Origin: Nitrospinota bacterium
Lineage (GTDB): Bacteria; Nitrospinota_A; UBA7883; JADGGD01
Length of the DNA: 8,783 nucleotides
Direction of reading: 5' to 3'
Assembly (NCBI GenBank): GCA_015229165.1
Contig: JADGCD010000076.1
Location: forward strand, 1-8,783
This document shows positions 1 through 5,489 of the stretch, one piece after another. A model generated the notes under the pieces. That model did no database searches. It was not told where the DNA came from and saw nothing but the letters and a program-made list of their open reading frames with translations. Position numbers and translations under genes: made by a program. Position 1 is the first letter of the stretch; every line of letters starts with the position of its first letter.

Positions 1-497
1 TCCTCCACCCGGGCCGTCCCGGCCACCAGTTTGTGGATGCGTATCAGGTAGACCCACGCCCCCCCCCCGGCGGTGGAGACCGGCATCCGGGGAAGCTTCG
101 TCAGGTCGGTGTATCCCATCCGTTTCCCCACCTCGGGGGAGACGATGGTGAAAGTGGCGCCGGTGTCGAGCAGCAGCCGGGCGGTGACGCCGGTGTCGAG
201 GACGGCATCGACGAAATAGGAGTAACCGTGGGGGACCAGCGGGGCCTCGTAGACGAGAGGCGAGGATGTGGCGCCGGGCGCCACCGGATAGGCAGCCGTG
301 TCGGCTACGGGCGATTCGTCCCGCTCCGGGGGGCCCGTCATCGGGGTGATGGTGTCGCGTCGGGGGGCGGGGACGCTGGTCGGCTCGTCGGTGTAGTGGG
401 GGCGGCCCAGCTCGTCGGTCCACCGGACCGTCTCCCCCCACGCGGCGGTCGCCGCCGCCATCACCGCCACCGCCGCCGTCAATACGACCGTTCGCAT
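1..497 (-). CDS. Secreted DUF4124-retropepsin-like aspartic protease, 3' end outside window
   Basis: Seen: reading from an ATG at 497 the frame stays open to the window edge (165 codons). Residues 1-20 look like a signal peptide (MRT, then an Ala/Val-rich core). Residues 22-40 (ETVRWTDELGRPHYTDEP) match the DUF4124 pattern of a Trp, an Asp-x-x-Gly turn and a HYTD segment. After a Pro-rich linker (about 41-90), residues 94-165 form a retropepsin-like domain with LLLDTGATFTIVS (catalytic Asp111 in DTG 111-113) and a glycine-rich flap-like segment at 143-147. A second DTG occurs at 101-103, where the family usually has an NG-type turn. A GAGGGG ribosome site precedes the ATG by a few bases. Known: single-domain bacterial retropepsins act as dimers, mostly in the cell envelope; substrates are generally unknown. 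The gene starts 7 bases after the stop of the thioredoxin-rhodanese gene, so the two are probably co-transcribed. A run of ten C (59-68) lies in the coding region. Confidence 0.85.
   Translation of the reverse strand, partial: MRTVVLTAAVAVMAAATAAWGETVRWTDELGRPHYTDEPTSVPAPRRDTITPMTGPPERDESPVADTAAYPVAPGATSSPLVYEAPLVPHGYSYFVDAVLDTGVTARLLLDTGATFTIVSPEVGKRMGYTDLTKLPRMPVSTAGGGAWVYLIRIHKLVAGTARVE
59..68. repeat. Homopolymer tract, 10 C on the plus strand
   Basis: Ten consecutive C (ten G in the sense strand of the retropepsin gene) encode Gly-Gly-Gly at residues 144-146. The frame is intact through the tract as given. It is a likely site of slippage or of sequencing-length error. Confidence 0.8.
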
Positions 498-504
498 CGT
501 CCCC

Positions 505-1461
505 TCAGGTCAGCGGTTTGAGTTTGTCCTGCCATCCGGCAAGACCGGTGGCCACATCCCCCTTCCATGCGGGCCAACCGCCGGAGAGGACGGCGACATG
601 GGCGAACCCTTCGCCCGCCATGTAAAACCCGGTTTCGGAAGCCTCCACCCCCCCTCCGTCCACCAGCGTGATCCGCCACTCCCGGTCGAGTCGGTGGAGG
701 TTCCGGTAGACCACTTTCGCCGCCAGACAGTTCGAACCGGGGATATGCCCCTCGCCGAAATCCTTCGGAATGCGGAGGTCGAGGAGCAACATCGGCTCGT
801 TCCGTTCGAGGGCTGCCGCCAGTTCGTCGGCCTTGATGACGGCGTACCCGGCGTCGTGGTGGACCACCAGCGACGGGTCGGCGGTCAGGGTGTCGGCCAG
901 ATATTGCAGCCGGTCGGGGCCAAGGTACCCCTCTCCGCGGAAGGTCAGGAACGGGACGCCGACGACCCCCTCCTCCCGGGCCAGCCGCTCGGCCCGGTCG
1001 ATGGCCGGTTCGTACCGGTCGGTGGTCATCGCCTCGCGCAAGGCGTCTTCGTTCATTTCGAGAAACTTCAGGCCGTCCACGAGGTCGTCGACCGAAGCCA
1101 GATTCTTTTTCGACACCCATCGGAGGGCGAAGAGAAGATTCAGGCACTTCACCCCCAGCATCTGCTCCTGCGCGAAGAAAGTCGCGCGAACGGCCATCCG
1201 GCTGTCCATGGGAGTGTCGTCGAAGAGGAGTTGGCGCCCCGCCTTCCGGGCGAAGCGCAGCGCGTCGGTCCGGACGTAGCGGCGTACCGCATCGTCGGGG
1301 GCGAACATCCCGGCGGCGTCGTAGCCGGGCAGGGGGAGCCACTCGATGTCGATCTTGAAGTCGTGGCCGAGCTGTTTGACGGCGGGGGCCATCAGGAACG
1401 AGTAGGGGTCGTTGAAGGAGAAATAGAAGCGGACTTTTTCCTTCCGGGCGGGGGTGTCCAT
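505..1461 (-). CDS. DsbA/HCCA-isomerase-type thioredoxin fold fused to a cysteine-less rhodanese domain
   Basis: Seen: 318 residues with no signal peptide, so probably cytoplasmic. Residues 10-195 resemble the DsbA-like 2-hydroxychromene-2-carboxylate isomerase / GST-kappa family: an opening strand FYFSFNDPYSFL (12-23) and, near the end of the fold, GVVGVPFLTFRGEGYLGPDRL (from 165), with the cis-proline at Pro170. There is no CxxC. The position that is a catalytic Ser in HCCA isomerases (the S of SPxS) is Asp18. Residues 205-318 form a rhodanese domain: LLLDLR (225-230), GHIPGS (238-243) and the C-terminal LSGGWPAW (292-299). Its active loop reads LVDGGGVEAS (266-275), so the usual Cys falls on Asp268 and the domain cannot be a normal sulfurtransferase. 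An AAAGG site sits five bases before the ATG. The start is 12 bases after the CysZ-like gene and the stop 7 bases before the retropepsin gene, suggesting one operon. The function is unknown; a binding or scaffold role is possible. Confidence 0.85.
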   Translation of the reverse strand: MDTPARKEKVRFYFSFNDPYSFLMAPAVKQLGHDFKIDIEWLPLPGYDAAGMFAPDDAVRRYVRTDALRFARKAGRQLLFDDTPMDSRMAVRATFFAQEQMLGVKCLNLLFALRWVSKKNLASVDDLVDGLKFLEMNEDALREAMTTDRYEPAIDRAERLAREEGVVGVPFLTFRGEGYLGPDRLQYLADTLTADPSLVVHHDAGYAVIKADELAAALERNEPMLLLDLRIPKDFGEGHIPGSNCLAAKVVYRNLHRLDREWRITLVDGGGVEASETGFYMAGEGFAHVAVLSGGWPAWKGDVATGLAGWQDKLKPLT

Positions 1462-1473
1462 GGGGGCCTTTCG

Positions 1474-2265
1474 TTACGACGGGTCGGGGGGCGACGGGGG
1501 CGCCGCCGCCGGAGGGTCGGTGGGGGGGGGGGAGAGGGCCAGCAACGTCCCTCCGGTGACCGCCACCGGCAGCAGGAGGAAGTTGAGCAACGGAATCGGC
1601 AGCGTGGCGGCCACGCCGAGGCCGAATCCGAAGCAGACCCAGAAGTTGCTCCGCAGGTAGGCCCGTTTCTGGGCGAAGGTATAGCCGCGCCGGTCGAGGG
1701 GATAGCCGGTGAACTCGAAGGCCATCACCGCCGAGAGAAACAGCGGCGTCCCGACCAGAAAGATCGCCTGCCCCACCACCGGCACGAAATTGGCCACGAA
1801 GAGGGAGATCTGGATGATGAGGATCACCGCCATCTTGCGCCCCTCGCTGGCGATGGTGTAGCGGGCAAGTTGCCACAGGGTGAACCGGGCCTCCACCACC
1901 TTTCCGGTGACGATCCGCTCCACCGCCGCCGACAGCAGGTCGTTGAAGGGGGCCGCCACGATCAGCCCCGCCAGCGCGAAACCGAAGAAGAGAACCCCGA
2001 ACATCCCCACGGCGATGACCGCCCCCACCAGCCAGTAGGCGATGTCCCAGTACCAGGCCAGATCTTCCCCCTGCGGCAGGTAGCCGGTGACCCACTCCCA
2101 GAGGCCGTTGACCATCAGGTAGATCCCGGCGGCGAAGATGAGGGTGTTGATGGCGAAGGGGAGGAACGCCAGCCGGAGAACCGACGTATGGCGGAAGACG
2201 ATGCCAAAGGCGGCCAACAGGTAGCCGAACCCCTGTCGCATCTGTCTGCTTTGGGCGAGTGGCAT
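1474..2265 (-). CDS. CysZ/EI24-family membrane protein
   Basis: Seen: 263 residues with several hydrophobic segments (about 15-53, 75-105, 143-185 and 207-244). The conserved family segment AAPFNDLLSAAVE lies at 104-116, and LPIPLLNFLLLPVAVTGGTLL (from 222) ends the fold. Length and layout agree with E. coli CysZ (about 250 residues). Known: CysZ-type proteins are inner-membrane permeases linked to sulfate uptake; the wider EI24 group (former DUF540) also includes members of unproven role. No sulfate-assimilation gene lies nearby, so I do not assign cysZ. The tail (245-263) is a low-complexity Pro/Ala stretch and is encoded across an 11-base homopolymer, so its exact sequence is less secure. 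Start: ATG at 2265 follows a modest TTGAGA site; Met9 at 2241 is the alternative. The gene is the first of a tight three-gene run (gaps of 12 and 7 bases) and has a -10-like box just upstream. Confidence 0.85.
   Translation of the reverse strand: MPLAQSRQMRQGFGYLLAAFGIVFRHTSVLRLAFLPFAINTLIFAAGIYLMVNGLWEWVTGYLPQGEDLAWYWDIAYWLVGAVIAVGMFGVLFFGFALAGLIVAAPFNDLLSAAVERIVTGKVVEARFTLWQLARYTIASEGRKMAVILIIQISLFVANFVPVVGQAIFLVGTPLFLSAVMAFEFTGYPLDRRGYTFAQKRAYLRSNFWVCFGFGLGVAATLPIPLLNFLLLPVAVTGGTLLALSPPPTDPPAAAPPSPPDPS
1522..1532. repeat. Homopolymer tract, 11 G on the plus strand
   Basis: Eleven G (C in the sense strand) encode Ser-Pro-Pro-Pro near residues 245-248 of the CysZ-like protein, just after its last membrane segment. 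A one-base change in length would alter only the C-terminal tail. It may be a slippage hotspot or a sequencing-error site. Confidence 0.8.
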
Positions 2266-2293
2266 GTTCGTCTCAATAGATGGTCAGAGCCCG

Positions 2294-2299
2294 ATTGTA
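2294..2299 (-). promoter_or_regulatory. Possible -10 box for the CysZ-like operon
   Basis: The minus strand reads TACAAT (five of six matches to TATAAT) 28 bases before the ATG at 2265. No convincing -35 hexamer was found at 16-18 bp. The 159-bp gap after the DUF486 gene makes a separate promoter reasonable. Confidence 0.4.
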
Positions 2300-2324
2300 C
2301 CACCGGGCGGAGGCGGGTCTCCCC

Positions 2325-2353
2325 CGGTCAGGCGACGGGGGCGCTTCTGAACA
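2325..2353. repeat. Direct repeat, copy 1: duplicate of the DUF486 3' end
   Basis: These 29 bases match 2422-2450 with one difference (position 2331 G against 2428 A). On the minus strand the copy spells the last codons of the DUF486 protein (FRSAPVA and the stop). It lies 68 bases beyond the real gene end, and similarity does not extend past either side. A 14-bp palindrome (CAGGCG TG CGCCTG, 2352-2365) abuts it. The layout resembles attachment-site duplications left by elements that integrate at gene 3' ends; this reading is inference. Confidence 0.75.
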
Positions 2354-2421
2354 GGCGTGCGCCTGCCCTCTCCCCTCACCCACTGCGCGATAGCCGCCCT
2401 CTTCGCGGGCTTGGCCCTCTT

Positions 2422-2450
2422 CGGTCAAGCGACGGGGGCGCTTCTGAACA
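2422..2450. repeat. Direct repeat, copy 2: 3' end of the DUF486 gene
   Basis: Partner of the repeat at 2325-2353. It covers the final eight codons, including the stop (TGA at 2427-2425), of the DUF486 gene. The 68 bases between copies contain no gene, only a short partial repeat of GCCCTCTTCG (near 2395 and 2414). Confidence 0.75.
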
Positions 2451-2772
2451 TGAAATAAGCGGCGCCGACGAGACAAAGGCTGGCCCATAGGTAGTCGAGG
2501 GGGAGCTTTTCTTTCATGTAGACCACGGCGAACCCGGCGAAGATCACCATCGCCACCACTTCCTGAATCACCTTTAGTTGCGGCAGGGTGAAGTGGACGC
2601 TTCCCATCCGGTTGGCGGGAACCTGCAACGAATATTCGAAGAAGGCGATCCCCCAACTCACGAGAATGGCAAGGAGGATCGGCGCCCCTTTCATGTCTTT
2701 CAGATGCCCGTACCAGGCGTAGGTCATGAAAAGGTTCGACACCGCCAGCATCAGGATCGGCGTATAGGCCAT
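2425..2772 (-). CDS. DUF486 (DMT-superfamily) small membrane protein
   Basis: Seen: 115 residues with four predicted membrane helices (about 4-21, 30-48, 70-86 and 93-110) and the family segment FEYSLQVPANRMG (45-57), followed by LPQLKVIQE (63-71). The length is typical of DUF486 / DMT_6 proteins. Known: the family belongs to the drug/metabolite-transporter superfamily, with half-size members that presumably dimerise; the substrate is unknown. Start: ATG at 2772 follows GGAG at about seven bases. It begins 35 bases after the PhoX-like stop on the same strand, and a TAAAAT box (2802-2797) could give it its own weak promoter. The last eight codons are duplicated downstream as a 29-bp direct repeat. 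Confidence 0.9.
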   Translation of the reverse strand: MAYTPILMLAVSNLFMTYAWYGHLKDMKGAPILLAILVSWGIAFFEYSLQVPANRMGSVHFTLPQLKVIQEVVAMVIFAGFAVVYMKEKLPLDYLWASLCLVGAAYFMFRSAPVA

Positions 2773-2807
2773 GACTCACTCCGAAGGTGAACGCTCATTT
2801 TACTCCG

Positions 2808-4586
2808 TCAGGGGCGTAGCGGCCAGCCGGTGGCCGCCTCGAACGCCCCTTCCCCCGGATGTTGAATCGCAAGGAAGAGGGTCGTCATGTCGGGGGTAAA
2901 GGCGGGCCCGGTGATCTCCGCGCCCGGGGGGGCAGTGACGATCCGTTTCACCGCCCGGGCGGCGCCGGTGGCGTCGTCGATCTCCAACAGATAGAAAGCG
3001 TCGGCGGCGACCCCCCCGGTGACTCCCGGCTGCCCGTCGGTGGCGAACCAGAGCGAACCGTCGGTTCCGACGACAAGGTTGTCGGGGCGGGCGAACCCCC
3101 CATCGGCGAACAGCCGCTCGCTTCCGGCGGCCACTTCATAGAAGATGAAACTCTCCCCCGGCCGCTCTTCGAAGGCCCATATCCGCCCCGCCCGGTCCCC
3201 CCGGTCGTCGTGGCCGGTGTAAGCGATATAGAGGGCGGCGCGCCCCGGATGCCATTCCACCTCCTCGGGGCGGTTCTGGCCGAAGATTCCCAGCCGCTCC
3301 TCGTTGGCGAAAAGGTCGGCCAGATGGTCGACGGCCACCGGAACCCATCTCCCGACGAACCCCTCCCCCCGCGTCGGCGCGCGACCGGTGGCGGTCATGG
3401 TGTGGCCGTCGGGGGCGACCCCCGTCAGCGCCGAGACGAAGAGCGTCCCGGCGGTCAGGAGCTTGCGTTTCTCGGCCCGGCTGGCGCCCTGCCGCCACGG
3501 TTTGGCCGAGACGAACTTGTGGACCCGTCCGCCGGAGCGGTCGTCGGCGAAGTAGACCGTCAGCGGCCCCCCTTCGACCGGTCTGCCGTCGGCGCCCACC
3601 GCGAAAGAAAAATTCTCCCACCGGGCCCGGCCAAGAGCCGAATGTTTCGCATGCCCCTTGCCGCTCTTCGGGTCGTAGACCAGCCCCGGATCGGCGCCGG
3701 GGTCGATTTCGGCGGCCCAGCCGTAGTAGTCGGGGTCGTGGGAGGGGCCTTTCCCGGCGATGTCGAGCCCCCTCCCCTTCTTTCCGTAGAAGGCTTCGAC
3801 GTTCTCCTCCCCCAGCAGAACCGTCCCCCAGGGGGTGACGCCGCCGGAGCAATCGGCGATGGTCCCGGCCACCACCCCTTTGGGCAGCGGGCGTCCGGCG
3901 TCGTCATGGTCCTTCACCTGCCCGGCGTAGGGGCCGGTCATCAGGAGACGGGTGGTCGACGAAGCGGGGTAGCGGCGGGCATTGGCGTCGGTCGGATCGA
4001 CACGCCAACCGTCGCCCCCCTTGACCACTCTCAGCCACGAGCCGCCGAGGCTCTCCTTGACCCCGGCCACATGGGCGGCCCGGGCTTTCGGCTGGCTCCA
4101 GCAGGGGGGAGCGCCGTCGCACGCCAGCTTCCCCCGCTCCATGAGCCATTGCGCAAGGCGCGCATGGTCGCCGGTGGGGGCCGTCCATTCCGCCGCGCGT
4201 CCGGTCGGCCCCTGGCCGGAGAGATATTCGTGGCTGACCCAGAGGTACCCCTTGGCCGCGTCGCCGAACCAGGCGAGGTAGTCGTTATTGGCGCCGAACC
4301 GTTCTCCCGCCGGGCCGACCGGCTGGAGCCACGAGACCAGCAACCCCCCGGTCAGACCGTCGGCCACCCGCACCCCGTCGGCGACGCCGGGGGAAAGCTC
4401 CCCGGCTTTCCGGGCGGCGTCGGTCAGCGGTCCCCCGTCGACCGCCCCGACGGCCACCACCGACGAGAGGGGCGCCCGCCGGTCGATCTCCGGGACCGGC
4501 CCCCGCAGCCGGTTGTCGAAGGTCCCGTCGGCCTGGGCCGCATGGGCGGCCAGCGTCACCGCCAGAACCGCAAGAATCGGTCGCAT
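2808..4586 (-). CDS. PhoX/DUF839-family alkaline phosphatase-like exported protein
   Basis: Seen: 592 residues from the ATG at 4586. Residues 1-19 are a classical Sec signal peptide (MRPILAVLAV, then AHAAQA with cleavage before Asp20). An upstream ATG at 4658 would put 24 non-hydrophobic residues before the signal and would lie upstream of the likely promoter, so it is rejected. PhoX-type segments appear in order: LWVSHEYL (115-122), DCSGGVTPWGTVLLGEENV (245-263, Cys246), WAAEIDP (290-296), RWENFSF (322-328), VYFADDRSGGRVHKFVS (344-360), RPEEVEWHP (439-447) and ARPDNLVVGTDGSLWFATDG (499-518). Known: PhoX enzymes are Ca/Fe-dependent phosphomonoesterases of the cell envelope, and the Cys of the CxGGVTPWG loop is an iron ligand in the solved enzyme. 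Phosphate scavenging is therefore likely but unproven. Odd: PhoX is normally Tat-exported, but no twin-arginine motif is present. C156 and C162 could form a disulfide. Confidence 0.88.
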   Translation of the reverse strand: MRPILAVLAVTLAAHAAQADGTFDNRLRGPVPEIDRRAPLSSVVAVGAVDGGPLTDAARKAGELSPGVADGVRVADGLTGGLLVSWLQPVGPAGERFGANNDYLAWFGDAAKGYLWVSHEYLSGQGPTGRAAEWTAPTGDHARLAQWLMERGKLACDGAPPCWSQPKARAAHVAGVKESLGGSWLRVVKGGDGWRVDPTDANARRYPASSTTRLLMTGPYAGQVKDHDDAGRPLPKGVVAGTIADCSGGVTPWGTVLLGEENVEAFYGKKGRGLDIAGKGPSHDPDYYGWAAEIDPGADPGLVYDPKSGKGHAKHSALGRARWENFSFAVGADGRPVEGGPLTVYFADDRSGGRVHKFVSAKPWRQGASRAEKRKLLTAGTLFVSALTGVAPDGHTMTATGRAPTRGEGFVGRWVPVAVDHLADLFANEERLGIFGQNRPEEVEWHPGRAALYIAYTGHDDRGDRAGRIWAFEERPGESFIFYEVAAGSERLFADGGFARPDNLVVGTDGSLWFATDGQPGVTGGVAADAFYLLEIDDATGAARAVKRIVTAPPGAEITGPAFTPDMTTLFLAIQHPGEGAFEAATGWPLRP

Positions 4587-4600
4587 CCTGTTTCTCTTCA

Positions 4601-4638
4601 ATGGTTGGGGGTCGGGGGCGATTATACCCCTCAACCAT
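4601..4638. promoter_or_regulatory. Imperfect inverted repeat around the PhoX-like -10 box; candidate operator
   Basis: The left arm ATGGTTGGGGGT (4601-4612) pairs with the right arm ACCCCTCAACCAT (4626-4638), all bases but one bulged position. The outer 7-bp half-sites ATGGTTG and CAACCAT are centred 31 bp apart, about three helical turns. The arms flank and overlap the TATAAT box of the minus-strand gene, as expected for an operator. The neighbouring plus-strand gene encodes an XRE DNA-binding protein, which makes it the obvious candidate ligand; that link is inference. Confidence 0.5.
4621..4626 (-). promoter_or_regulatory. -10 box for the PhoX-like gene
   Basis: The minus strand reads a perfect TATAAT 34 bases before the ATG at 4586, giving a predicted leader of roughly 27 bases with a GAAGAG/CAGGA region before the start. 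No good -35 hexamer is visible, so an activator or extended contacts may be needed. Confidence 0.55.
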
Positions 4639-4666
4639 CCCGTCCGGTGGCGCAACATCCCCTTGT

Positions 4667-4696
4667 TTGCCCCGACGAGCGAAGGTGGCGTAAAGT
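4667..4696 (+). promoter_or_regulatory. Weak sigma-70-like promoter for the XRE-cyclase/ahcY unit
   Basis: TTGCCC (4667-4672) and TAAAGT (4691-4696) each match four of six consensus bases, with an 18-bp spacer. Transcription would begin near 4703. That fits translation from the ATG at 4742 and not from the ATG at 4706. Confidence 0.3.
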
Positions 4697-4741
4697 GACG
4701 CGGTAATGTGGTTCCCCTCGCACGATGCGGAGACCGGGCCG

Positions 4742-5470
4742 ATGACTTTGCTGGAACATCTGGGCAAGCGGATACGAGGCCGTCGGGAGGCGCGCGGCCT
4801 TAAGCAGGCTGACATCGCCCGGGCGTTGCAGGTGTCGGCGCAGGCGGTCAGCAAGTGGGAGCGGGGGGAGAACGCCCCCGACATCGCCCAGTTGGCCCCC
4901 CTGGCCCGGCTGCTGGACCTTTCGCTGGACCGGCTGCTGGGCGCCACCGACGAGGAGCGGGAGGTCTTCGAGGCGACGGTTTTCGTCTCCGGAACCAGCG
5001 GCTACGCCCTGAAGGCGCAGGCCATGCCCCCCCGGGACCTGGCCGCGTGGGTGAACGCCCTTTTCTACCGACTGACCGAAACGGCGCTCCGCTCCGACGG
5101 GGTGCCCGTGAAACAGACCGGCGACGGCCTGCTCTGCTTTTTCTCCGGCCCCCGCCACCGGGAGCGGGCTATCGAAGCGGCGCGACGCAGCGTCACCGGC
5201 GGGGAGGAGACGGTCGCCGTGGCCCTGACCACGGGGCAGATTTATCTGGGGGCGTTGGGGCATCCCGACTACGCCCGGCCCGACATCATCGGCGACCCGG
5301 TAAACGTCGCCTTCGGCCTGCTGGCGCAGGTGTCGGGGGAGGAACGCAAGATCGTGGTGGCCGACGCGGCGACCGTTGACGGGCTGTCGGAAGTGACGAC
5401 CGCCGCGCCCAAAACCTATCGGCTCGGCTTCATGCCGACGCCGGTGACCGGCTATGAACTGGCCCTTTAA
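4742..5470 (+). CDS. XRE helix-turn-helix fused to a degenerate class III nucleotidyl cyclase domain
   Basis: Seen: 242 residues. Residues 5-67 are an XRE/Cro-type DNA-binding domain, with the HTH at KQADIARALQVSAQAVSKWE (21-40) followed by RGENAPDI. Residues 78-215 follow the class III cyclase pattern: VFVSGTSGY (80-88), VKQTGDGLLCFF (123-134), VALTTGQIYLGALG (160-173) and PDIIGDPVNVAFGL (180-193). Family positions kept: Lys124 and Asp181 (adenine-type recognition), Asp128 of GDG, and Asn188. Lost: the first metal Asp (Gly84 or Ser83 here) and the transition-state Arg (Gly192 here). The domain probably binds a nucleotide or nucleoside without cyclising it, so the protein may be a ligand-responsive repressor or activator (inference). 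Start: ATG at 4742 follows GGAG at nine bases; ATG at 4706, with 12 more residues, is the alternative. ahcY begins 19 bases after the stop, so co-transcription is likely. Confidence 0.8.
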   Translation: MTLLEHLGKRIRGRREARGLKQADIARALQVSAQAVSKWERGENAPDIAQLAPLARLLDLSLDRLLGATDEEREVFEATVFVSGTSGYALKAQAMPPRDLAAWVNALFYRLTETALRSDGVPVKQTGDGLLCFFSGPRHRERAIEAARRSVTGGEETVAVALTTGQIYLGALGHPDYARPDIIGDPVNVAFGLLAQVSGEERKIVVADAATVDGLSEVTTAAPKTYRLGFMPTPVTGYELAL

Positions 5471-5489
5471 CGTGAACAGGAGAAGACCC

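Noticed and set aside
2352..2365. A terminator at the palindrome CAGGCG TG CGCCTG between the DUF486 and CysZ-like genes.
   Set aside because: The loop is only two bases (four if two pairs open) and no T-run follows on either strand.
479..2490. Very long open frames overlapping the thioredoxin-rhodanese and CysZ-like genes (minus 479-2095, plus 598-2490).
   Set aside because: They are rich in Arg, Gly, Pro and His with no family motifs, and they overlap genes with clear domains. They are GC-driven shadows.
2859..4706. A 615-codon plus-strand open frame opposite the PhoX-like gene.
   Set aside because: The minus-strand frame carries the signal peptide and ordered PhoX motifs; the plus frame is low-complexity Gly/Pro/Arg with no recognisable domain.
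4587..4741. A S-adenosylhomocysteine or S-adenosylmethionine riboswitch upstream of the XRE-cyclase/ahcY unit.
   Set aside because: The only clear structure is the inverted repeat at 4601-4638, upstream of the likely transcript start. I saw no arrangement I could match to a known riboswitch, though a covariance-model search would settle it.
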